Source: Candidatus Shapirobacteria bacterium CG_4_10_14_0_8_um_filter_39_15 (GTDB taxonomy: Bacteria; Patescibacteriota; Microgenomatia; UM-FILTER-39-15). From it: a DNA stretch of 43,990 nt. A program made the translations under genes and the position numbers. The DNA lies in contig PFLE01000019.1 in assembly GCA_002784465.1 (NCBI GenBank), positions 1,579-45,568 of the forward strand. The letters are read 5' to 3'. This document shows positions 8,390 to 18,130 of the stretch, in pieces. The notes beneath the pieces were generated by a model. The model was not told where the DNA came from and did no database searches. It was given only the letters and a program-made list of their open reading frames with translations. The stretch's first letter is position 1; every line of letters begins with the position of its first letter.

Positions 8390-9442
8390 GTGGCCACTTT
8401 AACCCAAACAACATTTCTGACTCGAAGAATCATTAAATACGGATCAATCGGTTTAGTAATTTTTCTTATTTTGCAGTTTTCTTTTGGAGTAGTTAAAGAT
8501 TATCTTAAAAAGCACAATCCGCCCGCGCCGCCACCGCCAACCGTAGCTTTTAAAAAACTTCCGGCTTTGGATTTTCCTAAGAAAGAAAATTTACCCATCC
8601 CTTCTTTTAGTTTGCAAACCATTTCCGGTTCGCTTCCCGTTTTAGATAATATCGGAAAAGTTTACGTGATGATCAAACCGGCAACCAGCCTCCTTTCACT
8701 GGACAAGGCAAAGACAATGGCTAAAGGCATTGGTTTTACCGATCTGCCTCAACCGGTATCTTCCCAAGTTTACCGCTTTACCACCAATTCGGTTCCAACA
8801 ACCATCCTGGAATTAAATATTGTAAGCAATAATTTTACTCTCCGCTATGAATACGCCGGTGATCCGAACATTTTAACAGAAAGAAAATTACCAACCAATG
8901 GCGAAGCGATTAATGAAGCTAAAAGTTTCTTAAATAAAATGGGTTTACTTCCGGATGATATTTCTGCCGGAAAGTCAGCAGTCACTTACTTTAAATATTC
9001 GGCTAACGGTTTAATTTCTGCCGATTCTCTATCGGAAGCCGATTTTGTTAAAGTTTCTCTTTTGCGTCAGGATCTGGATAAATTAAAAATCGTACCGGAA
9101 AATCCGAATAGCGGGCCAATCTCTTTTCTTTTTTCCGGATCAAGAGATCCGGCCAAACGGATTTTGGAAATAAATTATACATACAGTAAAATTGACGCGC
9201 AACATTTCGCAACATATCCGCTAAAATCCGTTGCAACAGCTTGGCAAGAATTGGAGGAGGGAAAGGGGTTCGTGGCGAATTTAGGAAATAATTCGGACGG
9301 TAAAATCGTTGTTAGAGATGTTTATTTGGCTTATTATGATTCTACCCAACCACAAAACTATCTTCAACCAATTTTCGTTTTTGAAGGCGACAAAGGCTTT
9401 TTGGGATATGTTTCGGCGATTGATCCGCAATGGATCGATTGA
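8390..9442 (+). CDS. Hypothetical membrane-anchored protein
   Basis: N-terminal TM segment, Pro-rich linker, GTG start. Confidence 0.65.
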   Translation: MATLTQTTFLTRRIIKYGSIGLVIFLILQFSFGVVKDYLKKHNPPAPPPPTVAFKKLPALDFPKKENLPIPSFSLQTISGSLPVLDNIGKVYVMIKPATSLLSLDKAKTMAKGIGFTDLPQPVSSQVYRFTTNSVPTTILELNIVSNNFTLRYEYAGDPNILTERKLPTNGEAINEAKSFLNKMGLLPDDISAGKSAVTYFKYSANGLISADSLSEADFVKVSLLRQDLDKLKIVPENPNSGPISFLFSGSRDPAKRILEINYTYSKIDAQHFATYPLKSVATAWQELEEGKGFVANLGNNSDGKIVVRDVYLAYYDSTQPQNYLQPIFVFEGDKGFLGYVSAIDPQWID

Positions 9443-9454
9443 TCCAATATAAGA

Positions 9455-10405
9455 TTACTCGGGCATTTCCCAAACGAAGTTGTTAAAAACCCAATTTTCC
9501 AGATTTTCCGTTTCTCCAAACCGATCTTGACTTCCCAAAATAACGGTAATAATTTGGCGTCCGTCTTTTTCTGCTAAACCAACTAAACATTCACCGGCTT
9601 GATCGGTCCAACCGGTTTTTATTCCTTTTGTCCATTCGTTTTTTCCTAAAAGCAAATTAACATTAGTCAATTGATAAGTAATAATATTGTCGGCATTGCT
9701 TATCGTAATATCTTTTGTCGCCACCATTTTGGAAAAAACAGGGTTTTGGATTGCCACCACTGCCAATCTGGCTAAATCCAAAGAGGAAGAGTATTGACCC
9801 GGTTCGTCAATACCGGTAGGATTCACGAAATGAGTATTGGTTAAATTTAACTGCTGAGCTTTTTGATTCATCTGCATGACAAACGCCTCTCGTCCTGCCG
9901 GATAATTAGCCGCCAATACTTCCGCCGCATCGTTAGCCGAAGCCACCAGTAAAGCATATAAAAGATTTTCAACCGAGATTTTTTCATTCATCGGCAACTT
10001 AATCGTTTGACCATCGCGAAAATTCTTTGGAACCAATAATATCTGATCCAACGGATAAGTCTCAAGCGTAACCATCGCAGTCATTATTTTTGTCGTTGAT
10101 GCTTGAGGTAATGATTGTGCCGCATTATTTTGGTAAAGAATCATCCCCGAAGCAACATCCATCACAATTACCGATTTGGCCGTTATAATTGGCGGCGGAA
10201 TATTAAGCGGATTTTTGGCAATCGGGGAAACGGAAGGAAGGCTGATTTCCGTCCCAAAAACTTCCGGCTTTTGAAAAACGACTTGGATTTGGGAATAATA
10301 TCCAACCGGCGGAAGAAAAAATAAAATCAATAAAACCAGAATTAAATCAATAATCAAAACCAAACCGGGTTTATTCTTTTTTAGAAGTTTTTTCTTTTTT
10401 TCCAT
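9455..10405 (-). CDS. D-alanyl-D-alanine carboxypeptidase (serine-type, PBP5/6-like)
   Basis: ASTTKIMTAM (SxxK), SANDAAEVLA (SxN), KTGWTDQAGECLVG (KTG). Confidence 0.9.
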   Translation of the reverse strand: MEKKKKLLKKNKPGLVLIIDLILVLLILFFLPPVGYYSQIQVVFQKPEVFGTEISLPSVSPIAKNPLNIPPPIITAKSVIVMDVASGMILYQNNAAQSLPQASTTKIMTAMVTLETYPLDQILLVPKNFRDGQTIKLPMNEKISVENLLYALLVASANDAAEVLAANYPAGREAFVMQMNQKAQQLNLTNTHFVNPTGIDEPGQYSSSLDLARLAVVAIQNPVFSKMVATKDITISNADNIITYQLTNVNLLLGKNEWTKGIKTGWTDQAGECLVGLAEKDGRQIITVILGSQDRFGETENLENWVFNNFVWEMPE

Positions 10406-11723
10406 CCTTTTTAGGAAGTCTCATATCAATTCTTTCCATATCTCTTGGAAAAAGAGAGGCTTCTCTTATATTTTCCAAACCTAAAATCTGCATGGTTATT
10501 CTTTCGGCACCCAAGCAAAAACCGCCTTCGGGTGGCATACCATATTTAAAAGCCTGCAAATAAAGATCAAAATCTTCCGGTTTATTCTCCCACTTTTTAA
10601 TATTGTCAACTAACTGTTGGTAGTTATTGATTCGCTGTCCGCCGGTTACCCATTCTAGACCCCTCCCTAAAAGATCAAAACTATTGGTAAATTCCGAATC
10701 TTCTGGATCAGGAAATGTATAAAAAGGTCTTTTTTTAGTTGGATAATGAGTGATAAATACTAACTCTGAACCAAATTCTTCTAGAGTATAGCGACAAATT
10801 TCTCTTTCATCCTCCGGTTCCAGATCGGGTTCTTGACGATTATCTCGATCGGTTCTTTTGAAAATAATTTCTTGGGCTTCTCTCATTTTCATCCGCGGAA
10901 TTTTTTCCGAAACCTTTGGCAAAGTAGCTGAATACAAATTTAATTCTTCTTTGTTCTTTTCTCCAACTATTTTAAAAATACCTTTCATCAAAGATTCAAC
11001 CATATCCATAAGATCCTGAAATGAACTAATAAAACCCATCTCCGCATCCAACCCTAGATATTCGGTTAAGTGTCTAGTGGTTATTGACGGTTCTGCCCGA
11101 TAAGCATGGGCTAAAGTGAAAACTCTTTCAAAAACACCAACCATCATTTGTTTATAAAGTTGGGGGGATTGACCTAAAAAGGCATCATGATTAAAATACT
11201 TAACTTTAAAAACTTGGGCTCCGCCTTCGGTCGCGCTCGGAACAATCGTGGGAACTTGAATTTCTGTAAAACCTTCGTTTGTCAATAATTCCCGAAACGC
11301 GGAAATAATCGTCTCCTGGACTTTAAAAACCGCTTTCTTTTTTAGATGACGAAGGCTTAATGAACGATAATCGAGAAGTATTGGTAAAGAAACATTTAAA
11401 TCATCACTACCGGTATCAAAAGGTAAATCTTCGGCTTTAGCCAAAACCTTAACTTCTTTTAGTCCTATTTCCACCTTACCAGTCGCAATTTTTTCATTAA
11501 CCATACTGGCCGGCCGTTCTTTAACTAAACCAGTGATCTCAACAACGTCTTCGGATTTTAAGTCTCCCAACTGATCACCACCAACCACCTGAATAATTCC
11601 CGATCGATCGCGTAAATCAACAAAAACCAGCTTGCCATGATCCCTTCTGGTTGCCACCCAACCATTAAGTTTTACTTCCTGGCCGATTTTATTGACGATA
11701 TCTTTAATGATTGTTCTTTCCAT
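10371..11723 (-). CDS. aspS: Aspartyl-tRNA synthetase, archaeal/non-discriminating-type architecture
   Basis: GWVATRRDHGKLVFVDLRDRSGIIQVV, GLGAERITMQILG-type class II motif 3; only ~450 aa; TATAAT 7 nt upstream of ATG. Confidence 0.9.
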   Translation of the reverse strand: MERTIIKDIVNKIGQEVKLNGWVATRRDHGKLVFVDLRDRSGIIQVVGGDQLGDLKSEDVVEITGLVKERPASMVNEKIATGKVEIGLKEVKVLAKAEDLPFDTGSDDLNVSLPILLDYRSLSLRHLKKKAVFKVQETIISAFRELLTNEGFTEIQVPTIVPSATEGGAQVFKVKYFNHDAFLGQSPQLYKQMMVGVFERVFTLAHAYRAEPSITTRHLTEYLGLDAEMGFISSFQDLMDMVESLMKGIFKIVGEKNKEELNLYSATLPKVSEKIPRMKMREAQEIIFKRTDRDNRQEPDLEPEDEREICRYTLEEFGSELVFITHYPTKKRPFYTFPDPEDSEFTNSFDLLGRGLEWVTGGQRINNYQQLVDNIKKWENKPEDFDLYLQAFKYGMPPEGGFCLGAERITMQILGLENIREASLFPRDMERIDMRLPKKDGKKEKTSKKE

Positions 11724-11772
11724 GATTCTGATTATAACTTTCTTCGCGTGTTTTTTCTAGCTCTTATTTTAA

Positions 11773-11796
11773 CCTCGCAGGGGTGACCCCTGCAAA
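11773..11796 (+). repeat. REP-like palindrome, copy 1: CCTCGCAGGGGTGACCCCTGCAAA
   Basis: Perfect 7-bp stem GCAGGGG/CCCCTGC; abuts the stop codon of 11797-12360. Confidence 0.8.
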
Positions 11797-12360
11797 TTAA
11801 ATAGATTCTTTGGCGATGGATAAAAATGAGTTAACCGTAAAAGGGTAATTCTTTAACTCCTCAATTATTTTAGTTGCGATTGGTTGGAGATCAGGATAGC
11901 CACCTGATCCTTTGGATTTAAATCTATTGAATTCCTGGCGATCAAAGGCTACAATATCAAAAACTTCAGACAGTGTCCAAGCCTTTTCTTTGTCGGTATT
12001 ATCAATAAATTCTTGGTCATTTCTTTCCAGCCAATCATAAAAGATGAAATGTAGCATTTCATGGGCGGTAACATGAACAACTCCTGACCGATTTTGATAA
12101 TAGACCTGAAAGGTTTTAGTATCTAAAAAACGAGGGTTACAATTAAAAATCGAAACATAACCTTCTACCATCTTTTTTCTTTTCTCGCCTTCAACTTGTA
12201 GAGCTCCTGCCAATGCGGGATGGTGTCTAATTATTCCTCCACCAAAATCAATTCCCGCCTTTTTATGACCAAGAAACATCGTTCCAACTTGGACATCTAA
12301 ATTTTGGTTTAGTTGAAAAACAACCGATGGTTTTAAATCTTTTTCTTTAGTTTTATCCAT
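11797..12360 (-). CDS. Putative zinc metallopeptidase-like protein (HExxH)
   Basis: VHVTAHEMLHFIFYDWLER contains HEMLH. Confidence 0.55.
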   Translation of the reverse strand: MDKTKEKDLKPSVVFQLNQNLDVQVGTMFLGHKKAGIDFGGGIIRHHPALAGALQVEGEKRKKMVEGYVSIFNCNPRFLDTKTFQVYYQNRSGVVHVTAHEMLHFIFYDWLERNDQEFIDNTDKEKAWTLSEVFDIVAFDRQEFNRFKSKGSGGYPDLQPIATKIIEELKNYPFTVNSFLSIAKESI

Positions 12361-12447
12361 ATAAGCTTTCTTATTTTTAATTCTATTTATAATTGATTAT
12401 ATTCTGTTTGAACTCGAAAATCGATATTTTTGGTTTATCAAAATCAG

Positions 12448-12471
12448 CCTCGTAGGGGTGACCCCTGCAAA
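12448..12471 (+). repeat. REP-like palindrome, copy 2: CCTCGTAGGGGTGACCCCTGCAAA
   Basis: 23/24 identical to copy 1; upstream of the RAYT start. Confidence 0.8.
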
Positions 12472-12507
12472 CTTGACAAACAATAATTTACAAACAATAC
12501 TTAATAT

Positions 12508-13185
12508 ATGCCAAGAAAAAATACAATAAAAACATATTTAGAAAATGGTTTCTATCATGTTTATAATCGCGGAGTGAATAAAAACTTAATTTTCCTTGAT
12601 GGTCAAGATTATTCTGTTTTTCTTTCTTATCTTAAAACTTATTTAATGCCCAAGGACGAAAAGCAATTAATGCTTTCTCTATCAGATAAAAGTATCGGAT
12701 ATCGAGAAAGGGATAAAATACTTAAAATTCTAAAATTAAAGAATTTTTCTGACGAAATTTCTCTTCTTTCTCACTCTTTAATGCCAAATCATTTTCATTT
12801 TCTCCTTCAACAAAGACTTATTGATTCAATGGAAAGATTCATGAGTTCAATCGGTACCAGGTATACTATGTATTTTAATAAAAAATATCGTCGTGTCGGG
12901 CCATTATATCAATCAATTTTCAAAGCGGTTCTTGTTGAATCGAAAGAACAACTTCTTTATCTTTCCGGATATATTCACCGAAATGGCCTTCTAATAAACA
13001 AAAACTTGTTTTCTCAACCATCATCACTCCCTGAATATCTTGGACTTAGAAAAACCGCATGGATCCATCCGAAAATTATCCTTAATCATTTTTCAAAAAC
13101 TAATCCCAAATTATCCTACGAGTCTTTTGTAAAACAAACCGAAGATGTGTCTTTAATTACAAATCATTTGATCGATGAATTTTAG
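12508..13185 (+). mobile_element. REP-associated tyrosine transposase (RAYT; Y1_Tnp/IS200-like), CDS
   Basis: GFYHVYNRGV, SLMPNHFHFLLQQ (HUH-type), GYIHRNGL motifs. Confidence 0.88.
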
Positions 13186-13209
13186 CCTCGCAGGGGTGAC
13201 CCCTGCGAA
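13186..13209 (+). repeat. REP-like palindrome, copy 3: CCTCGCAGGGGTGACCCCTGCGAA
   Basis: Begins immediately after the TAG stop of the transposase. Confidence 0.8.
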
Positions 13210-13222
13210 TTTGAAAAACATA

Positions 13223-14656
13223 TCATGTTTTGGAATGTTTTTGGATTTCTTTTTTGGCGGTTTGAGTAACTACAAAGTTTAACCAATCCCGCGAAGGTTT
13301 CTTTTTATTTTTATCAATTATAATCTCTACTGTCTGGCCGCTTTTAAGCGGTTCATTTAATTGAACCATCTTTCCATCCACTTTCGCTCCGGCCGTATGA
13401 TCGCCTAAACTGGTATGAACCGCGTAAGCAAAATCAATTGGAGTAGCATCAACCGGTAAATCATAAACATCCCCTTTCGGTGAGAAAACAAAAATCCGGT
13501 GTTTTAGGGCGTCAAATTTTAAGGCTTCCAAATATTCATGCGAACCGGCAATTTCTTTTTGCCAAGAAACCAACTGTTTTACCCAAGAAAGTTTTGCATC
13601 AGGAGCAAAAAACCCCTGCTCTATTTTTTTATCAGACAGACTAGTATTTTTTTGTTGTCCGTAATGCCAATGAGCTGCCACTCCGTTTTCCGCCTGGTCA
13701 TGCATTTCGAAAGTTCTAATTTGGATTTCGATTATTCTTCCATCCTTGCCAAAAACCGTCGTATGAATTGATCGGTAGCCGTTTGGTTTTGGCTGGGCAA
13801 TAAAATCCCTAATTCCGATTGCCGGCACCGGTTTCCAGATTTTATGAACCACTCCTAAAGAAGCATAACAATCCCTCACTTCATCAACTAATATTCTCAA
13901 AGCCGCCAAATCGTAGATTTTATTAATATCTTTGTTTATTTCCGGACGAAGAAGCTTACGCCATAAGGAATAAAGATGCTTCCTTCGGCCATGAACCTCG
14001 GCCTTAATATTTTCTTTTTTAAATTCTTTTTTAAGATCCTCTTTTGCTTGACTAATTTGTTTTTCTGCTTTTTGAAAATAATCTTGCGACAAGTTAACAA
14101 CCCAGTCGTGTTCTTTTGGATAAACATAAGGAAAAGCCAAATCCTCCAGCTTCCCTTTCAGCTCCCCGATACCCAATCTTTCGGCCATGGGCGCGTAAAT
14201 TTCCAAAGTTTCTTTTGCGATTCGAAATTGTTTTTCGGGCGGCAAAAAAGAAAGTGTCTGCATATTATGATAACGATCGGCTAATTTTATTAAAACCACC
14301 CGTAAATCCTTGGCCATCACCACCAACATTTTTCTTAGGTTTTCCACGAAAACCTCTTCATCAGAACCCCGAAATTTTAATTCGCCAATCTTGGTCACGC
14401 CCCAAACCAAATCACCAACCTGATCACCGAATTGACTCCTAATCTGTTCGATTGTTTTACCTCCATCTTCAACCACGTCATGAAGTAAACCGGCAACAAT
14501 GCTGGTTGAATCCAATCTCCATTCCGCCAGCAACAGGGCAACCGCTAAAGAGTGAGAAAAAACCGGATCACCGGAAAATCTTTTTTGGCCGATAAAAGAT
14601 TTCTCTGCAAAGACATAAGCTTTTTGAATTAAGGGATCTTTGGGCAACTTATTCAT
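13223..14656 (-). CDS. RelA/SpoT homolog (p)ppGpp synthetase/hydrolase (HD-synthetase-TGS)
   Basis: HSLAVALLLAEW...GLLHDVVED (HD), YRSIHTTV (synthetase), TGS domain at the C-terminus. Confidence 0.9.
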   Translation of the reverse strand: MNKLPKDPLIQKAYVFAEKSFIGQKRFSGDPVFSHSLAVALLLAEWRLDSTSIVAGLLHDVVEDGGKTIEQIRSQFGDQVGDLVWGVTKIGELKFRGSDEEVFVENLRKMLVVMAKDLRVVLIKLADRYHNMQTLSFLPPEKQFRIAKETLEIYAPMAERLGIGELKGKLEDLAFPYVYPKEHDWVVNLSQDYFQKAEKQISQAKEDLKKEFKKENIKAEVHGRRKHLYSLWRKLLRPEINKDINKIYDLAALRILVDEVRDCYASLGVVHKIWKPVPAIGIRDFIAQPKPNGYRSIHTTVFGKDGRIIEIQIRTFEMHDQAENGVAAHWHYGQQKNTSLSDKKIEQGFFAPDAKLSWVKQLVSWQKEIAGSHEYLEALKFDALKHRIFVFSPKGDVYDLPVDATPIDFAYAVHTSLGDHTAGAKVDGKMVQLNEPLKSGQTVEIIIDKNKKKPSRDWLNFVVTQTAKKEIQKHSKT

Positions 14657-16295
14657 TTGAAGTGTTTATATCTTTAATTTTTAGCTGTAAACTTTGATTG
14701 CCGTTCCATTCGTCGGCAACTAAATTAAAAGCAATATCAATTGGTTTACCAACAGAAATTTTGGGAAAATATTCTCCCAGATTAAAACCAATCGCCCGAA
14801 TTTTGAAATCAAAATCGGGTGATTTTAGTACTAGTGTCAAGTGCTTGCCTGTCTGACCAACTGTTCTTGAATTATCAACAATCATTTGATGACAAGTAAA
14901 AACCGGTTCCGAATTGCCAAGACCAAAAGGGGCCATTTTTTGAATTTCTTCATACAATGGATAAGTGAAATCGGAAAAAGCTAGTTCCATATCAATTTTA
15001 ATTGACGGTATTAAATCTCCCGATTTTAAATTTTTATTCGCAAAAGCCACTAGACGATTTTTAACTTCCTCCAATTTACCGGTTTCCACATTAAAACCAG
15101 CCGCCATCGCGTGACCGCCATGAGAATCCAAAAGATCAGCGCAGCTGGTTCTAATCGCCTCAATAATATTAAAGCCGTTAACTGACCTGGCTGAAGCGCG
15201 GCAAGATTGTTCCTGCCGGGAAATTACTACTGTCGGCTTATAAAATTCTTCCACCATTCTTCCTGCAACCAAACCGATAATCCCGTATTCCCATGTTTCA
15301 TCAGAAACAAAAATTAACTTATCCTCGCTTTTTTTCTTTAACCACATTTCTTTCGCCTGATTAGTCATTACTTCCATTAATGATTGACGCTGGCGGTTTT
15401 GACTATCCAATTTTTTCGCCAATTCCCGCGCCTGCTCCGCTGCAAAAGTACAAACTAATCGCAAGGCGTCAATCGGATTTTCCATTCGGCCGGCGGCGTT
15501 TAACCGCGGACCGATGATATAACCAATTTCGTAAGTACCGATTTTTAACGGATCAATTCCGGCGGTTTTAAATAATTCCTGCAATCCGATTCTTTTGGTT
15601 TTTTGTAAATGTTCCAAACCATGGTAAACAATTTGCCGATTTACTCCGGTTAAAGGCATCATGTCCGTAATGGTTCCGATTGTTACCAAATCCAAATCGC
15701 ACTTTTTAAATTGATTGGCTAAAAACCAAGAAACGCCGGCACCGCATAATTCCAAAGTATGAATCACAGCAAAAGCATTAACTTTTTGCCTACCCAAAGA
15801 ATGGTGATCCGTCACGATTAAATCCAATCCGATCTTCTTGGCATAATTGACTTCCTCATAATTCACAATCCCATTGTCAACCGTAATCACCAAGGAAACT
15901 CCGTCTTTTAAAAAGTTGTCTAATTTTTCGGACTTCATTCCATAGCCTTCATCCCGCGTTGGAATATACGGCAGAACATCGGCTTTTAGATTCCATAAAG
16001 TTTCCCAAAGAATCGCCGTGGCGCATACCCCATCCGAATCATAATCGCCGTAAACAATGATCTTTTCTTTGTTTTTAATTGCTTTTTTAATTCTGGCAAC
16101 GGCCTTGTCCAGCTGTTTGGGATCAATACCAACTTCTTTAGTTGTCAAATCATATGGACTTTTGGGGTTAAGAAATTCTTCTTTTGCTTTTTTGGTTTTT
16201 ATTCCCCTGTTTCCCAACAAAATACTGAGAACATTCTCGCTTCCCGCATCTTGCCTCTTGTTTCTATCTTGGTTTAATATCACCCACTTCTTCAT
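14649..16295 (-). CDS. recJ: Single-stranded-DNA-specific exonuclease RecJ
   Basis: VYGDYDSDGVCATAIL, VTDHHSLG, GPRLNAAGR, DSHGGHAMAAGF. Confidence 0.93.
   Translation of the reverse strand: MKKWVILNQDRNKRQDAGSENVLSILLGNRGIKTKKAKEEFLNPKSPYDLTTKEVGIDPKQLDKAVARIKKAIKNKEKIIVYGDYDSDGVCATAILWETLWNLKADVLPYIPTRDEGYGMKSEKLDNFLKDGVSLVITVDNGIVNYEEVNYAKKIGLDLIVTDHHSLGRQKVNAFAVIHTLELCGAGVSWFLANQFKKCDLDLVTIGTITDMMPLTGVNRQIVYHGLEHLQKTKRIGLQELFKTAGIDPLKIGTYEIGYIIGPRLNAAGRMENPIDALRLVCTFAAEQARELAKKLDSQNRQRQSLMEVMTNQAKEMWLKKKSEDKLIFVSDETWEYGIIGLVAGRMVEEFYKPTVVISRQEQSCRASARSVNGFNIIEAIRTSCADLLDSHGGHAMAAGFNVETGKLEEVKNRLVAFANKNLKSGDLIPSIKIDMELAFSDFTYPLYEEIQKMAPFGLGNSEPVFTCHQMIVDNSRTVGQTGKHLTLVLKSPDFDFKIRAIGFNLGEYFPKISVGKPIDIAFNLVADEWNGNQSLQLKIKDINTSNE
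16233..16268. repeat. 7-nt-period array within the recJ N-terminus (minus strand: GAAACAA GAGGCAA GATGCGG GAAGCGA GAATGTT)
   Basis: Direct reading; encodes RNKRQDAGSEN. Confidence 0.6.
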
Positions 16296-16297
16296 GG

Positions 16298-16307
16298 TAT
16301 AATTTTA
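16298..16307. promoter_or_regulatory. Overlapping divergent -10 boxes: TATAAT (+, 16298-16303) and TAAAAT (-, 16302-16307)
   Basis: Located in the 17-bp gap between the recJ and cca start codons. Confidence 0.6.
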
Positions 16308-16312
16308 GCAGT

Positions 16313-17671
16313 ATGCAATCCGAACTTCCATCTAATCTGGTTAACAAAATCCCTGTCACAATAATTAATATTTTTAGCGTGTTTCAAAAAGCTGGTTTTG
16401 AAATTTATTTAATCGGCGCCGGCACTAGGAATCTTTTGCTTGGCAAAAAAATTGTTGATCCGGATTTTACGACCAACGCAACCCCGGAAGAAATTCAAAA
16501 ATTATTTCCTGATAGTTTTTACGACAATCAATTTGGGACTGTCGGAATAAAAATCGGCGATGAAGTTTTTGAAATTACGACCTATCGAACCGAGCAGGGA
16601 TATTCTGACCGCCGTCATCCGGATAAAGTCTCTTGGGGAAAAACCCTGGAAGAAGACCTGTCGCGAAGGGAATTAACAATCAGTTCTGTTGCTGTCGGAC
16701 CAAACAAGAATAATCAATTAGAAATAGTAGATCTTTATGGAGGAATGGAGGATTTGCTTAAAAACCATTTGGTTAAAACCGTTGATAATCCATCGAAAAG
16801 ATTTTCTGAAGACGCATTAAGAATGATGCGGGCAATTAGAATTGCCACCCAATTATCTTTTACAATCGAACCAAAAACTTTTCAAGCCATCCAAGAAAAT
16901 GCCGGTTTAATTAATCAAATCGCCGCAGAACGGATAAAAATTGAATTGTTTAAAATTTTAAAAAGCGATTATCCGGCCGACGGATTTACTTTATTGTTGT
17001 CATCGGAATTACTGGAACAGATTTTACCGGAATTAATGGAAGGATACGGCATGGCACAGGCAAAACACCATATATATGACGTATGGACCCATTCCTTAAT
17101 GGCATTGAAATTTTGTCCCAGTTCAGACCCGCTCGTTAGATTTGCAACCTTATTACATGACGTCGGAAAACCGGCGGTGGCAAAAGGCGAAGGAGAAGCA
17201 AGAACTTTTTACAATCACGAAGTCGTTGGTACGGCAATCGCTTCAAGAATTGCGGATCGGCTAAGGTTTTCCAAAGACGAAAAAAATCGATTATTAACTT
17301 TAATCCGCTGGCATCAATTTACCGTTGACGAACACCAAACCGATTCTGCAATTAGAAGATTTATTACTAACGTTGGGAAGCAAAATTTACAAGACATGCT
17401 GGATCTCCGGGTCGGTGATCGATTGGGAGGCGGGGCAAGAGAAACTTCCTGGCGGTTGGAAGAATTTAAAAAAAGATTGGTTGAAGTTCAAAAACAGCCG
17501 TTTTCGATTAATGATTTAAAGATTAACGGGAATGATGTGATGAAAACATTGGGAATTAAACCGGGACCAAAAGTAGGTGAAATATTAAATAAATTATTTG
17601 AGGAAGTAGTGGAAGACAAAAAAAGAAATACCAGGAAATACTTAATGGAAAGAATTAAAGAATTGGGATAA
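16313..17671 (+). CDS. cca: CCA tRNA nucleotidyltransferase/poly(A) polymerase family with HD domain
   Basis: IYLIGAGTRNLLLGKKIVDPDFTTNA, DRRHPDKVSWG, RRELTISSVAV, HDVGKP. Confidence 0.9.
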   Translation: MQSELPSNLVNKIPVTIINIFSVFQKAGFEIYLIGAGTRNLLLGKKIVDPDFTTNATPEEIQKLFPDSFYDNQFGTVGIKIGDEVFEITTYRTEQGYSDRRHPDKVSWGKTLEEDLSRRELTISSVAVGPNKNNQLEIVDLYGGMEDLLKNHLVKTVDNPSKRFSEDALRMMRAIRIATQLSFTIEPKTFQAIQENAGLINQIAAERIKIELFKILKSDYPADGFTLLLSSELLEQILPELMEGYGMAQAKHHIYDVWTHSLMALKFCPSSDPLVRFATLLHDVGKPAVAKGEGEARTFYNHEVVGTAIASRIADRLRFSKDEKNRLLTLIRWHQFTVDEHQTDSAIRRFITNVGKQNLQDMLDLRVGDRLGGGARETSWRLEEFKKRLVEVQKQPFSINDLKINGNDVMKTLGIKPGPKVGEILNKLFEEVVEDKKRNTRKYLMERIKELG

Positions 17672-17693
17672 CATTCCTGGTGTGTCTAGCTAT

Positions 17694-17712
17694 ATCACAC
17701 CGGGGGTGTGAT
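17694..17712. repeat. Perfect 8-bp stem-loop ATCACACC-GGG-GGTGTGAT between convergent genes
   Basis: Direct reading; no T-tract. Confidence 0.6.
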
Positions 17713-17784
17713 TGAGATGATAATCAATATCAATAAACTCACGGGAATTTGCCTTTACGCTTCTACTTGGGCTTTGACCTAGAC

Positions 17785-18078
17785 TTACACTTGCGGTTGA
17801 GATTCCGGTTCCACTGGTTCAACTACTGGTTTTTGGTAACTTTCAAAAGCCGTTCCGGCCGTCGGATTAACGGTTTTTAAAACTTCCAAAACTTTCGCTC
17901 TCAATTCGGTTGCGCCAACCACGCCATTTTGCGCCGCACCTTGCGCCCAAGTTTCAACTTGACCGGTCACGTTTTCCGCTTCCTCAATACCGGCACCAGA
18001 TCTCATAACACCAGCAGAAATTTTGCTTCGATCAAATGGTTGTAATGTTCCGTCTTTTTTTTGAACTTGTAGATCCAT
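17785..18078 (-). CDS. Stand-alone ATP-cone domain protein
   Basis: VQKKDGTLQPFDRSKISAGVMRSGAG...ELRAKVLEVL resembles NrdR/RNR ATP-cone; SD GAGGAGGTGATAAATATG. Confidence 0.75.
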   Translation of the reverse strand: MDLQVQKKDGTLQPFDRSKISAGVMRSGAGIEEAENVTGQVETWAQGAAQNGVVGATELRAKVLEVLKTVNPTAGTAFESYQKPVVEPVEPESQPQV

Positions 18079-18130
18079 ATTTATCACCTCCTCTCATTTA
18101 AACTGGGAAATAGTATCGATTCTCCCAATG

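Noticed and set aside
11773-13209. Three spaced direct repeats as a possible CRISPR array
   Set aside because: Spacing is hundreds of bp, a transposase lies between them, and there are no regular spacers; interpreted as REP-like elements.
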